NCBI RefSeq assembly: GCF_022965805.1
Contig: NC_133118.1
Location: 6,169,057 to 6,233,056, forward strand
From: Primulina eburnea
Lineage: Eukaryota; Streptophyta; Magnoliopsida; Lamiales; Gesneriaceae
DNA: 64,000 nt
Direction: 5' to 3'
Under the pieces are notes generated by a model. The model saw nothing but the letters and a program-made list of their open reading frames with translations. It was not told the origin of the DNA and did no database searches. A program made the position numbers and the translations under genes. Shown here in pieces: positions 1-12,324 of this stretch (positions are counted from its first letter, which is position 1; each line of letters opens with the position of its first letter).

Positions 1-729
1 AAAAATGTATAATGATTTGAACATACAGTTTTGGTGGAAACAGATGAAATCAGATATTTCAGAGTTTATTTCCAGATGTCTGAATTGCGTACAGGTGAAA
101 GCGGAAAGAAAGAAACAAGGAGGTCTATTACAGAGTTTGTCCATTCCTGAATGGAAATGGGATCACATTTCTATGGATTTTGTGACAAAGCTACTGAGAT
201 CCTCCCGAGGTTGTGATGCGATTGTTTTTTGAATCAGGGTTTGAAACAGATTGTAATCCGTTGAGATTATATGCTGTTCAAGTCGAATCAGAGCTGATTT
301 TGAGAATTAAAACGACTCAAAAAGTGGATCAGACTGTTCAGAATTCGATTTGGATAGTCAGAGCAGGGCATCGATCCGAGTATCAGGTTTGTGACAGTGT
401 GTTATATGTGAATAATCGTCTTTTTGTGCCAGATGTTTCAGATTTGAAATGACAGAAATTGTCAGAAGCGCATAGCAGTCGATTCAGTATTTATCCTGGT
501 GGCAGAAAAATGTATAATGATTTGAACATACAGTTTTGGTGGAAACAGATGAAACCAGATATTTCAGAGTTTGTTTCCAGATGTCTGAATTGCGTACAGG
601 TGAAAGCGGAAAGAAAGAAACCAGGAGGTCTATTACAGAGTTTGTCCATTCCTGAATGGAAATGGGATCACATTTCTATGGATTTTGTGACGAAGCTACC
701 GAGATCCTCCCGAGGTTGTGATGCGATTG
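1..729 (+). repeat. 505-bp tandem duplication inside ChrA integrase
   Basis: Positions 1-224 recur at 506-729 at a constant offset of 505 bp with only a few substitutions. The text between them (225-505) is the normal sequence that precedes the zinc finger. The first copy runs into the pre-zinc-finger linker at about 225, so the polyprotein order is finger, linker, finger, core. The left end of the first unit lies outside the window. Confidence 0.9.
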
Positions 730-1718
730 GGTTGTGATTGACGTATTGACCAAATCAGCATGATTTATTCCATACAAAATGACGTACACACATGACCAGA
801 TGGCAAAAATCTATGTCAGAGAAGTGGTCAGATTGCACGGAGTGCCAAAGTTGATTGTATCAGAGCGCGATCCTCGGTTTACTTCGCACTTTTGTCACAG
901 TTTATATCAGGCTGTAGGTACGAAGTTACATCTTATTACCACACATATCATCCACAGACAGACGGACAGTCAGAGCGGACTATCCACACACTGGAGGATA
1001 TGCTTAGAGCTGTAGTGCTAGAATTTGGCACTAGTTGGCAAGATTCATTGTCATTTTGTATGTTTTCGTACAACAACAACTATCAGACGAGTATTGAGAT
1101 GGCACAGTTTGAAGCGTTGTACGGCAAGAAGGGCAGACCCCTCTGTATTGGGATGATATATCGGAGGTACCTGAGATTGGACCTGATATGATTCGAGAGA
1201 TGACTGAGAAAGTGAAGCTGATTCAGAAGAGAATGAAGACAACTCAAGACCGACAGGCCAAATAGGCCAATGTCTGACGTAGGCCATTGGTATTTGAGGC
1301 AGGAGACAGAGTATTCTTGAAGATTTCGCCTTTCAGAGGCGTTGTCAGATTTGGCAAGAAAGGGAAGTTGTCTCCACGTTATATTGGGTCATATGAGATT
1401 CTCGAGAAGATAGGAGATCGTGCCTATCGACTCGCATTATCTCCATCTTTATTTGGAATACATGATGTCTTTCATGTATCGTTATTACGGAAGTATATTC
1501 CTGATGCTTCACATAATATTCATCCAGACGAGTCCGAACTTGACGAGACACTGAGTTACTTCAAGAAGCCGATCAAGATTCTCGATCGTAAGGAAAAACA
1601 ACTCAGAACGAAGACTATTCCGCATGTGAAAGTTCAGTGGAGTCGTCATGGCATCAAAGAAGCTACCTGGGAGGCTGAATCAGACATGAGACAAAGATTT
1701 CCAGAGTTGTTTAATTGA
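1..1718 (+). pseudogene. ChrA pol fragment: integrase plus chromodomain (broken)
   Basis: Integrase inserts the element's cDNA into host chromatin, and the C-terminal chromodomain is thought to steer insertion in chromoviruses. The sequence shows the zinc-finger half with the paired cysteines of CLNC (about 75-100 and 580-605). The catalytic core follows at about 720-1050 with DPRFTSHF and [11 protein letters not shown], which supply the second Asp and the Glu of the D,D-35-E triad. The GPY-type region is at 1290-1500 (SPRYIGSYEIL), and the chromodomain at 1540-1718 ends in EATWEAESDMRQRFPELF. Breaks are a stop at 450, a frameshift near 735, another near 900-1010 and a stop near 1264. The Arg usual after the first catalytic Asp (DRLTKSA) is Val here. 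The zinc-finger part is present twice because of a 505-bp tandem duplication. The protein cannot be functional. Confidence 0.9.
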
Positions 1719-1816
1719 TGTGAGTTTTCTATTCAGCTTCTCTTATACATTTCTTTCTGATATGATTTGATTGCCTGTGATTTCGGGGACGAAATCATAT
1801 CTTAGGGGGGGATAAA

Positions 1817-2629
1817 TGTAATGCTCGAGAATTTATCCCTGTAATTAGACAGTAATTAATTGACAGAATTGAGATTTCAAGAACTAAAGAAAAGAATATA
1901 AGATAGATATCGAGAAAGAGTCATAGGCAGATGTGCCTAGTCATTGGCAGAAGTGCCAATGCGGATGTGCCTAGTAATTGGCGGAGATGTCAAGTCTTCG
2001 GCTGAGTTGCCATGACACTGAATGTTTGGTTATATCGATATTGCGTAGAAGTAGACCGGTACGCCACCCCGAATGGGAGAGTAGGTGGGAGATTTGTTAT
2101 GTTCTTATTCAAACCGGGATCCCTAAATTAGAGATGAGTCGAGTCTGAGATGATGAGTCACTAGTTTGATTTATAGTTTTATATCGATTCATGGCTTTCA
2201 GATTTTGATACATGTTATTGATATCTGTTTCATGTTTTTATATTTGTTGTATGATTGCATGTACACGTTGTTTATACTGAGAATGTATTTCTCAACGGAG
2301 TTATCTGGCTGTTGTTGTGTTTGTATGTGTGCATGACAACAGGTGAGACAGGATCATGGTCAAGAAAAGGATGAGAGATTACATTTTAGCGTGGAGATCC
2401 GGGCCCAGAAGTAGATTAGGATTCAGCACTTGATATATAGTAGTTGAACCCTAGTTTGATTTTAATGTAATTTTACAAGACTTGTACTTTTATCTTGATG
2501 TTTATATTAGATTGATTTTCTTATGTTCCGAACTTGTATTTTTTTAAAAAAATTTAGACCCAGTTTATTAAATTGATCAAATTATTCCCAAGAACGATTA
2601 AGAAATGAATTATCGTCCGGGTTCTCACA
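1817..2629 (+). repeat. ChrA 3' LTR (813 bp)
   Basis: It begins TGTAATGCTCGAG directly after the purine tract CTTAGGGGGGGATAAA and ends GTCCGGGTTCTCACA. Both ends match the other chromovirus LTRs in this window. It contains repeated CATTGGCAGAAGTGCCA-like units near 1930-2010 and the conserved leader-side sequence CCGGGATCCCTAAATTAGAGATGAGTCGAG region (2103-2140). It lacks the GC-rich motif block seen in the longer chromovirus LTRs. Confidence 0.85.
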
Positions 2630-3420
2630 CGGACTACTTCCACATAGCATTTTCGGGAAGAAGGTTGATCTCCCCGAACTTCTCCCACTGGAAACTTTAT
2701 CTTGTGGTGATAGGTGGATACCATGGATCTCAATTCGTTCATTGTCGGCCGCCCCAGGATGATATTATAAGATGATGGGGCATCCACAATAGTGAAAGTG
2801 GTCATCACAGTCTTCTTCAACTCCCGAGTGCGAAAAGTTAAGGGCAGGACAATCTCCCCCTCCGAATAGACAGCGTGGCCAGGAAAGCCAAAAAGTGTTG
2901 TTTCCACTGTCTCCAATCGATATCCCTGCAAATCCATTTGTACAAGGGCTTCCTTTAAAACCCTCCTAATATCCATTTGTTCGCAGAGCTGCCCGAGTCA
3001 ACGAAAACCCTCATAATATCATAATTCGCTACCCTGGCTTGTATTACCAAGGCATCATTATGGGGAAGATTAATGCCCTTAAGACCCTCCAGGCCAAAAC
3101 TGATAACTGCTTCACTCCTCACTCCTCACTCCTTCCATCTCTATGCAATCTCTTCTGTTCGTCGACTTCCGAGCCCGATTGGAATCACCGTCAGTAGAAC
3201 CATTAGAGATCATTTTTATTACCCCAAGATAGGGGGTGAAGACTTCTTCCTTTCGGGCTCCAGATTTCTTCTCCCCCTTGGGGCACTTCTCGAATCTTCC
3301 CTGGCATTGGGACCAAGCTGTCGAGCTGCCCAAGGTGGCAATCTCAGTTTCTTGCTAGGTTGATTATGTCCCGGGAAAGCTGGTGGAGGTTTCCCGGGAA
3401 GAGGTTTCCGGACAATAATC
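2630..3420 (-). pseudogene. TatA: Tat-lineage gag/protease fragment
   Basis: The minus strand encodes a retropepsin-like region. It has GFPGHAVYSEGEIVLPLTF, then DAPSSYNIILGRPTMNE, then KFPVGEVRGDQ, a block typical of Tat/Ogre-type Ty3/gypsy polyproteins. Upstream on the minus strand (3112-3333) a second frame carries the pre-protease linker with ISNGSTDGDSNRARK, matching the GGxTDGDSNRARK linker of that lineage. The two halves are in different frames. The catalytic D-S/T-G is not readable as an intact motif, so the region is dead. The fragment ends where ChrA's LTR begins (2629/2630), so one interrupted the other. No reverse transcriptase of this copy remains. Confidence 0.8.
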
Positions 3421-4393
3421 TCACCAATAACTACACAAAATCTACATATTTATGGTTATATTAATATTTGAATATTATCATATTGATGTTCTATAAATTC
3501 AAATATAGTATATTAGATTATATTTTAATATCTAAATTTTGTTTGAAAAAAAATTACGTTAAAATTGTGATTAGACTCGACGTTTGTCATTGGAATAATG
3601 GCAACAGAAAACAGTAAGTCAAGATAAGGATGAATCTTTTATCCGCAAGACGAAATTACTTGTATAACAGTGTTCTACGTTGATGCAAATGGCTTCTAAG
3701 ATACAACGACTTTGAATCAAGAGAATTCAGCACAACTCCTCTTGATAACAGCGAAGGAAATATTCAGAACTTTCAAGCACAAAATGAACGAGAAGGGAAT
3801 GCGACAAAGATGCGAGAAAAAGTGTGAACAATACTGATTGAGGGATTATTTGTAGCCTATCCACCAGTTATGTAGAAGGTACACAACCTTCTGGATACAA
3901 AAACAAATTTGTGTGAGAGGCCAAGGGAAGCACTGGATCAAATGGAGCCTTCTGCACGGACACACTGTTTGATCGAACACAGCCTTCTGTGGGATGGACG
4001 CACTGTTTGGTCTGAACCGAACGTTTCTATGATAGGCTAAGAGACCTCATCTCACCTCACAACACCACACAACACAGGACCAGGTCGAGCTGACTGACCG
4101 TATGTGTGTTTCGCCGAAACCTAGCCTATCTGCGTATTCACTCTTCCAAAAACTTTTGGTGACCCTTGAGACACGAACTCTTAGCTCAAACTTGGAGCTA
4201 ATAAGGAAGAATATACTTGGCTCATTTATCAATGTTGAGTAATTCCCACTTCCTTTCATTCACTATTCACTCAACAAAAATATAATTGACAGAATAAAAA
4301 ATTTATTTTCTCAAATAACTTGAAAATTTATCTCGTTCATAATATTTACGCAATATAGGATATAATTTTTAAAATGTAATTTCTGTTAATTAT
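3421..4393. other. Unassigned intergenic or repeat DNA
   Basis: There is no open frame with recognisable domains. The 70-codon minus frame at 4047-4259 matches no family I know. Composition alternates between AT-rich DNA (3420-3560, 4260-4390) and mixed DNA with short imperfect repeats such as CACTGTTTGATCGAAC and GCACTGTTTGGTCTGAAC (3966-4020). It may be decayed LTR or internal retroelement sequence. Confidence 0.5.
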
Positions 4394-4934
4394 TGTAACA
4401 TCTACTAATTTAAAATGTTGCTAATTTTTTATTTTGTAAAGCTCACAATTTTCGGAAATAAACATTTAAATATTATGCATGTATGCAACTCTACTGAAAA
4501 ATATGTCATTTAAAAATAATCGTAAACAATCGAAAATAAAAATATTGTAGACTCAAAAATGTGCCAACTCGACCCTTAACCATGCGTGAACAAAATTAAG
4601 ACTAGTAAAATTCTGAAAATCCACATCATAGCATAATAACGTATAGAACTGATAATGTCTACTCAAAACTCATAAAATCGTAATGTGCCGAAAAGTGTGG
4701 TCCTCGGGTCGTGTGCGCGTTTCTAGCCCTGCCTACTCAGAGTTTGGCACCTCCAGTCTCCTCATCAAGATGCTCATCTGCATCATATACGATTAGTGAG
4801 TCTAAAAACTCAACATACATGTATTGTTAATAGCAAATACATATACATAACACAAAAAGTGAAAAATAATGTAATCAACATATATTTCATGATTTTAAAA
4901 GCATAAAGGTAAATGTGTCGTATGCTATCATAAC
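4394..4934 (-). repeat. TekC: Tekay/Del-like LTR, segment 1 of 3
   Basis: It starts TGTAACATCTAC, which resembles the reverse complement of the 3' end of the TekD LTR at 60926. It contains the GAGTCTAAAAACTCAACATAC stretch (4797-4817), which is the complement of the TekD sequence at 60592-60612. The segment stops at the ATAAC target site of CopA and resumes at 43862. Confidence 0.65.
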
Positions 4935-5087
4935 TGTTGGATCTCGGTTTTCTTGTGTCCAAACACGGCGGAAGTTTAAAATTCACAAGGGTCCAACTGT
5001 TCCAAGGTTATCGGATATAGCTCTTGATGAATTCCCTACGAACGTTCTTCAGAAACTCCTTTCTTTATTCTTCTAATCAGGTCGACG
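4935..5087 (-). repeat. CopA LTR segment 1
   Basis: This is the end of the CopA LTR distal to its U3. It matches CopB around 55160-55250 (shared CCCTACGAACG and CTTTAATCGTCTAAT-like text). It is broken at 5087 by TekB within the sequence GGTCGACG. Confidence 0.7.
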
Positions 5088-8000
5088 TGTAAAGGCTCGT
5101 ATTTCGTATTTGTAAATTTGCGGAATTATTTAAAAATTTTCTCTTTAAATAAATAACATGCATCATTCATAAAATAAACTGATAAAAAGATTTAATGTTC
5201 ATAGTAACAGCGGAGTAAATATTGTTTTCAAAACTAAACTTAAAAATAATTCATCAAAGTACAAATTGAGTTTGAGCATAAATAGTAAATGATGAAAAGT
5301 GAGGTCCTCGGGTTCCTACTACTGCTGACCCAAGCTAGCTCATTGGTCCCCCTCCTCAGTCTCGACCTCATCAGTACCAACAACAATCAAGTCTAGTGAG
5401 TCTAAAGACTCAGCATGCATATATCGTGAATAACAAGTAAATATATCATAAAATTTCGTGTAACATAAACATATCGTATCGTAAAGCATAAGGTGCAAAT
5501 CGTGTCATGGATAATTATAAATACTTGCATATCTGAAAATCATACGTAAAAGTTTTTCTCGATAGAGCTCTGTCATAACATATAATATCGTAATTTTTTT
5601 TGGTAGAGATAATGTTTCTATGCAAGTGGCCTATAACATAACATGCACGTCTGATCAGACTAAACCACAGTATACTGGGCGGTAGAGATTATCACAGCCC
5701 TTGGACTAGATATCCATACCCATACATAATCGTAAACAAGTCATAAGTCACCGGGTGAAGAAATCCCATAAGCGTAAGGTGGCCACAAGACATATCGCAT
5801 ATATCTCAAAAATAAACATTTTATATTTTATGCACGTAATATAATTATAACCTTGTTTTACCGAATGATTTGGATCGTTCCCAGGCTCGCTGCGACCTAA
5901 TTCTAACATGAGAAACATTCAAATATACTTAACTTGACCAACACTTCATAATCGAACTAAAAACGAGACAATTACGCCCAACAAACTTAGTATTCAACCA
6001 TGGCTTCGTACCAACCCGAACCAACATTTAACCATCGTTGAGCCATGATTAAAATACTCCTAAAATACTGGAAAACATAACCCTAGGACTGTAATACACG
6101 AAAAATTTGAATGGAGGTCAAAATCGTGAAACGCTCTTTGAGAGTCACTTTGGCACATTGCACCGTAAATTCTCGTACGACTTCTAAATTTAACCAAATC
6201 ACGAACGGCCGAAAACATGACCTTCCTAACTCATGGAGGTACTGTCCAGTCCAAGTCCATAGGCTAAAAGCCAAGCAAGAACTCAAACACCACCTCTGAA
6301 CCGAATCCATGCTGCTGTCAAATGCGCGATGGCAGCAGCTGCGCTTGCTGTGTTCGTTTACGAGACTAATGATCATTTGGGCTTGAACCACCGACCAGAG
6401 TCTCTACCCAACATCCTATGGTGTGGCTTGAACCATGGCTAAGGGCCCTAGGCCAACCACAATCCAAGAAAACACCCAAGACAACCCAGCGCTCCCACCC
6501 GAGAACCATGCTGCACGCGTGGGGTGTAATGCTTAACTTGCTGTCTTGGTCATTCCAATGGCCAAGTGATCAACCATGGCTTGATCTAGAAATTATGAGG
6601 TATTGTTTGGACCATGGCTAAGGGCTATAAGCCAACCAAAATCCACCCAACACCCTTAAAAATCGAAACTCACTCACCCACACCAGAAAATTAAAAGTCG
6701 AGGGACACTTGTCTTATTGTTTAAATATTTCAATGGATCCGTGAACCAAGCCTTGAAATTCTGACTTGGTCACGTCCTAGACATGATAAGGAAGGGTTCT
6801 AACCATGGTTACAGGTCTTAGACCAACCATGATCCGAACTTTCAACTTAGCCAACCAACATAAAAAAATCAAGACTCAAACTTGCAACTATGGGAAAGTT
6901 ACTATCAAGTCTTCGTCTATCATGTAGGGGCTTGAACTAATGGACCAACATGATCTTAACACACCATAGTACGTGCCTAGATGCAGCCATGAGCGCCTGG
7001 AACCGAGCCAATCCCTGAAATCACAAAAACAAACCAACCCGTGAAGCACAAGGAAGTGGCCGAGAAAATCTGTGCAGGTTTTTCGAAAAAGTGCTATCGA
7101 ATTTTGATGATTTTGTGCTTCATGAACATAATATGGTTTAAAAGTGTATATATGACTTGATTGAAGAGAAAAGAAACATATAAACATGCCTGGAAATTTG
7201 TTTTGAATAAAACAAACAATTACGACGAACACGGCGCAGCGGAGACGGAGTTTTCTTTCTTACTTTTTCTCTTATTTTTCTTGTTGCTTCTGAAGATTTT
7301 TGGCTGCAGGTTTTTCTCTGAATTTTCGAGTGAGAGGTGGAGATAATGGCTAGGTAATGGAAGGGAAGGTTGCAAAATAAATGGGGATTTGAATGGCAAG
7401 ACAAATCTTTCTATCCTTGTGTTTGTTAGCTAAGGAATGAGGTCGATAAATTGATTGATTGAGGGGTGATTTGGTGAGTGATGGCCGAGATTTCCTATAA
7501 AAATGTAGGTAATGATATTGCTTAATTAATAATTATAGATGATTTTAAAGGTAAGGAATTATCATACAAAGAAAGGTTAAGGAAAAGAATAAAAATGGAG
7601 AGTTGTCAAACATAATTAAATCTTCAAGGGGGTGGCCGAAATTTTGCTAAATAAATGAAGGTAAAATATTGCTTAATTATTGAATTTTAACTCCTTAAAG
7701 TTTTAAACACTTATTATGTATTTTAGGTAATTAATAACTTAATTTAGGATAGTAATTTTTCTTGCATGCATGTCTAAGTATTAAAATAAATTACTAACAT
7801 GTTAAGTTACAATTACTTAAATAAAATAGGCCTTATTAATTTATCTCAATTGGTTACACATTTTAATTTAGGCTTTTAATTAATTATTGGACATAAAAGA
7901 ACTTATTTACTACTTAACTCCAATTAATTAAATAAGTCCTTAAACATTCTTTTACATTAAAATAATTTATTCTTTGGCTTAAATTAAATTTATGAATATT

Positions 8001-8210
8001 TTCTTATTATTAAATTTTATCTCAATACTCCAACTTCAGTCCGGCCTCGCGTATTTAACTGAAAAAATAAAACTAAACTTCTGCTATTTAAAATAACTGA
8101 TCATGACTTAACAAATTTTAAATGAACTAAACATTCCATAAAAATTATTTTAATTTAAATAATAGCAATTATGCATGGCTTATACGCAGTCTGATTTATC
8201 GGGTTCTACA
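5088..8210 (-). mobile_element. TekB: 3.1-kb Tekay/Del-like solo LTR in CopA
   Basis: In plus coordinates it runs from TGTAAAGGCTCG (5088) to CGGGTTCTACA (8210), so the sense strand starts TGTAGAACCCGATAAATCAG. That is like the TekD LTR start TGTAAAACCTAAAATCAG. The flanks are CGACG (5083-5087) and CCACG (8211-8215), a five-base duplication with one mismatch. Joining the flanks restores text collinear with CopB. The body holds GAGTCTAAAGACTCAGCATG (5398-5417), repeated 'aaccatggctaagg(g)cc' text at 6420-6830, and AT-rich U3 DNA. There is no coding region. The apparent open frames at 6083-7404 have no domain support. Confidence 0.75.
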
Positions 8211-9259
8211 CCACGACTAGATGATTTGTTCCTCTTCTAATTTGTACTAGAAAAGTTAAAAGAATTTTTACGTTAGAGATTAAAACCGAGATGCGGCTCA
8301 AACCCTAAACTCTAATCAAGGTGGCCGAAATTTGGAGAGGAGAAGTAGAGTAATTTTTTAAATTTGTATCTTGTGGTGGCTAGGGTTATGGCCTCTCAAC
8401 CGCCTTCTATAATTAAGTCATGATCTTAATACACATAATTAACATTAATGGGCTTGATTAATTAATTGGGCTAGTCCAACTAGTTTAATTAATTTAATCA
8501 AGGTCCATTAAGAACTTTAATTATTTAGTATGTTGAACTTTTACTCCTACAAGCCCATGAAACATACTTCCTACCAATTTTAATTTAATATTTAACAAAC
8601 TCTACTTTTGAGCTTAATAAATTAAATACATTATAAATTCAACATTTGAATTTAATATTAAAAATTCACCTCCTTGAATTTACCACCTCCAAAATTTAAT
8701 ATTTAATAAACTCGACTTTTGAGTTTAATAAATTAAATTCTCAAATTTTATAAATTCAACTCCTTGAATTTATTCTCTCAAAATTAATTATCATAAATTA
8801 AACTCCTTGAATTTATTATAACATAATATAAATTCAACTTTTTGAATTTATTCTCTCAACGGGAACAAACGATCCAGTGCTTGTGTGACCCTCAATGATT
8901 CAGGGATATAGCTAGCCGTGGGTTCACAATTCCTTGTGATTCAGGACATAATCCTCTATTCGAACTTACCCTTATTTGTCCCATTCTATGTATCAACAAT
9001 TGATCATGAGAATATCATAAATCATATTTCTGATTAAACCCATCGAACCGTAGTAAGAGCTTCTAGTAGCATCGCCCCATGATTCTATAGGTATCACTGA
9101 TAGTGCCTGCAAGAACCAGTCGATTATGATTAGTGTACAGTACAGTTCCTTCATCTCATATATCCCTATTGAATCTACAACCATTGGTTCATCGAGGGTT
9201 GCATAATAATTCGATAACTATGCGATATATATAAGTAGTGGCATCGCATATACCATTGG
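8211..9259 (-). repeat. CopA LTR segment 2
   Basis: This is the middle part of the CopA LTR. At 8857-9259 it aligns base for base, with scattered differences, to CopB 56167-56570, including CTGATAGTGCCTGCAAGAAC and TCGATAACTATGCGAT. The AT-rich portion 8380-8860 contains several imperfect copies of AAATTCAACTCCTTGAATTTAT. It is interrupted at 9259 by ChrB. Confidence 0.75.
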
Positions 9260-11164
9260 TGTAAGGACAGTGTATCGTATTATCATATATCTTATGTTGA
9301 TTATCGATAATTCATGAAATTGTCATGTGATTACGTGTATGATGTATATCATGACAATGGAAATGAGAAAATAGGTTGTGATAATGAAAGATTGTATTAG
9401 AAATTGATTTGTGTTTGAAACGTGTGCTGAGCCACAACAGAAAAGTGACACATGTTACGGTTTTTGGCATAATCATCTGTGTATTAGTCCAAATGGGATG
9501 AAACAAATTCCATTGAAAAGATAATACATAGTACTAAAACTTTCATGTGTTGAGTTTTGTCCAAATCTATTTGGAAATAGGGGCAAAATCATCCCGAAGT
9601 GTATCGTGTGTGTTGCAGTTCCTGCATTTACATATTTTGGGAGAATGATAATAACTCTCACGTCCGATATCCAAATTGAGTGAGGGCAGTGGTAAATGCA
9701 ACCCAAGACATAGAGCTACAACTTTCATGTTGACAATGTTTGCAAATTCGGAACCTAAAATAGCGTTTCGGATAGAACAAGACGCGCACCTGCGTAGGCC
9801 TGCATGAGTGGGCAGAACATGGCGCGCATATGCGCGAACACCTCTGAAGAACACTATTTAAGAACGATAAGGATGAGTTTTACGATAAAACTTCTCCCTT
9901 ATTCCTCTGAAATTCGAAGAAACAAGTTGTAAATCGATTTCTACCATACGAAATCACATCGAAACGTTGTCCAAAATTGGAACAAAATATATATTTGGAA
10001 TCCTCGCGTCGAGAGCTTCCTTTTGAGGTAAGTTTCTTCTAATTTCAGCACCTTTAATTATTGAAGTACTGGAATAGCATGTATTTGAAGTCGAGATTCA
10101 TATATGCGGAGGAATAACCGACAAAAAACTAAATTTTGAATTCGGAATTGAATTATGTTATGATTTCGATTTGACATGAATTTTCAAAGTTTCAAAAGAT
10201 ATTTGAAACTTATATCGATGAATTTAAATGATGTTATTGATTGAAATAAATATGTTATTGATGTAGATAGATTATTATACCGATATCTTCAAGCTACATT
10301 GACTGGAAACGAAGAATTAATGCATGTTGTTACCGAGTAACATACGACAAGTATCTGTATCATATGATATATGTTTGATTGATTTGATTTAGAATATATT
10401 TCTATATACCTTATTTGTTGAGTTGATGTGTCATACATGACATACACATTGAGCTATGATCCTTGGATACCTATTATCATTCGATTTGATTCTGGGGTTT
10501 TTGAACACGTTATGTTTGGCATTATTTGGCCCTTAAAGCATAGTCATTAGTGGCTCCGCTGATTGATTGAGATTTGGGATTTGATAGCGCTTTGTCGACG
10601 TTATCATGTGAGTAACCTTGATTGAGGCCGGTGTGCCAGCTTGAGCATTGATTTGATAGCGATTCGATTGATCCTGAAATATGCTCAATGGATGGGCATT
10701 TGACCTAATACCTCCACGACATACATGCATTGCATATCATATATCATTGTTTAGATACTTGTGGTATATATTGTGGTTGTTTCAGACTGATCTTTTCTCA
10801 CCCCAGAGGAGGCTGTTGTTGTCTTTGTATGTTGACAATGACAAGTACTCCAGGTTATCAGGAGACCGAAGATTGTACTTATGGGGGGAGTCACGGTTGA
10901 TTTGATGTTTAGCGGTCTATCCCAGTATATATGTATTTGTATCTATATACCGGGGCATGTCCGGAGGATATGAGTTTGTTTGTATGTAGTTGGTTTTGAT
11001 TATCTGTGTACATATTTTATGATGTAAGATGAAATAATATTTTTAGTATTCAAATAATATATTTTGGGCTCATTGTAAAGAAAATTTAAACTCGTTTTCC
11101 GCTGTAATTAATTAACTCTAATCAAATTTTATTGTAATAACGATAATGAGTTAAGGGCCCCACA
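9260..11164 (+). repeat. ChrB 5' LTR (1905 bp)
   Basis: It starts TGTAAGGACAGTGTATCG and ends TTAAGGGCCCCACA. It matches the 3' LTR at 41660-43155 and the solo LTR at 44866-46810 along its length. A short GC-rich block with GCGCACCTGCG and GCGCGCATATGCGCG is at 9781-9842. A stem-like pair of CTAGGAGCC/GAGGAGG motifs is not evident elsewhere in the LTR. Confidence 0.85.
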
Positions 11165-11169
11165 CGGTA

Positions 11170-11322
11170 TGGTATCAGAACATAGCTGGGAATGCTTTAT
11201 TGAGTCTGATGTACACTTGAATATGCACAAAAGATCTAGAAGAGATTGATGAGATTGATGATATGAGATGATGATGATGTGAAATTGATATTGATTTGTG
11301 ATATTCATCCTATGATTTGTAG
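11170..11322 (+). promoter_or_regulatory. ChrB primer-binding site and leader
   Basis: TGGTATCAGAAC (11170-11181) lies five bases after the LTR end. It differs by one base from TGGTATCAGAGC, the usual plant site complementary to initiator tRNA-Met. About 140 bp of untranslated leader separate it from the gag start at 11323. Confidence 0.8.
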
Positions 11323-12320
11323 ATGGATTCCACGAATGAAACTGTGAATAGCGGTACTGAGAGGATAGTTGGACAATTCGAAGGAATGTCCATGGACTTA
11401 GTGATGGCTCGATTATAGGATTTGAAACCACCGAGGTTCTTTGGCACCGAGAGTGCATAAAGAGTAGAGGCCTGGTTGAAGGATATCAAGCATTTGTTTA
11501 ATATTGTTGAATTTTCTAAGGCTCCGCATATGAAACTTGCTCTTTATGAGTTGAAGGACCGAGCAAAATTTTGGTGGGAAGCCACTGAGATTGGACTGAA
11601 AAAAGTTGGGATTGAAGTCACATGGGATGTCTTCAAGGCCCAGTTTTTGGAGCAGTATTCTCCTCCTTAATATTGTACTGCCCAAGAGAATGAATTCAAA
11701 AATCTACAGCAGGGATCGATGACTATTGCAGAATATGCCTCGAAGTTTTCTACTTTGTTGAAATATGCACGTAGCTGCGAATGAAAAAGCGAAATATAAC
11801 AGGTTTGTGAATGGATTGCATCCTGCTATATATACTTTTGTTTTTCAGGATTGCCTACGAGCTACGCATAGGCAGTTGAACGAGCTAAGGCCGCCGAAGC
11901 TGGAATAAGGCGAGGAGGTCCTCAGTACACTCCTTCACCTCCAGTGTCAGCTCAGCAGCCTACTTTGCGTCCAAGAGGTAAGAATTTCAAGAAGACTGGT
12001 TCTGCTTCTTCATCTTCTTCGAATTCGAGTGGATCCTAGTGAGGGAGTCCTGTGATTGCTCCTTACTGTAGCTATTGTGGAGGTAAACATACTATCGAGC
12101 AGTGTCGAGGTATGTTTGGTACTTGTTATCAGTGTGGACAGGAAAGCCATTTTTCTCGAGTATGTTTGAAAAGGGGTACGACTTTTTCCCAACCCCAGCA
12201 AGGATTTTGAGGTGGCCCTAGTATGATGAGACCTGCTGTTCTTGTTCCCTCTTTTCATCAGTCAAATGCTCCACGATATCGAGGACCTGGTGGTTAGAGT
12301 ACCCAAGTCCCTCCTCAAGT
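11323..12320 (+). pseudogene. ChrB gag (broken)
   Basis: Gag forms the cytoplasmic particle in which the RNA is copied. The likely start is the ATG at 11323. The capsid region at about 11430-11760 carries VEAWLKDIKHLFNIVEF, YELKDRAKFWWEAT and FLEQYSPP, matching the Retrotrans_gag family. A CCHC zinc knuckle (C-YQ-C-GQES-H-FSRV-C) lies at about 12121-12165, preceded by a Ser-rich stretch (12000-12040). Stops occur at about 11417, 11459 and 11668. A frameshift near 11770 follows, with further stops near 12037 and 12207. Retroviral-like spacing is kept, so this is decay of an ordinary chromovirus gag. Confidence 0.85.
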
Positions 12321-12324
12321 TAGA

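Larger units (their letters stand above)
1..2629 (+). mobile_element. ChrA: 3' part of a Ty3/gypsy chromovirus
   Basis: The window opens inside the integrase of a plus-strand chromovirus. In order it holds the integrase zinc finger, integrase core, chromodomain, a polypurine tract (1801-1816) and a 3' LTR (1817-2629). The 5' LTR, gag, protease and reverse transcriptase lie outside the window. It adjoins a minus-strand Tat fragment at 2630. The target-site duplication cannot be tested because the 5' flank is missing. Confidence 0.9.

Noticed and set aside
4047..4259. 70-codon minus-strand open frame
   Set aside because: No domain, no related frame elsewhere in the window, and it lies in unassigned DNA. 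Length is within chance.
6083..7404. Several open frames of 60-114 codons
   Set aside because: They fall inside the TekB LTR on both strands and match no retroelement or host domain.
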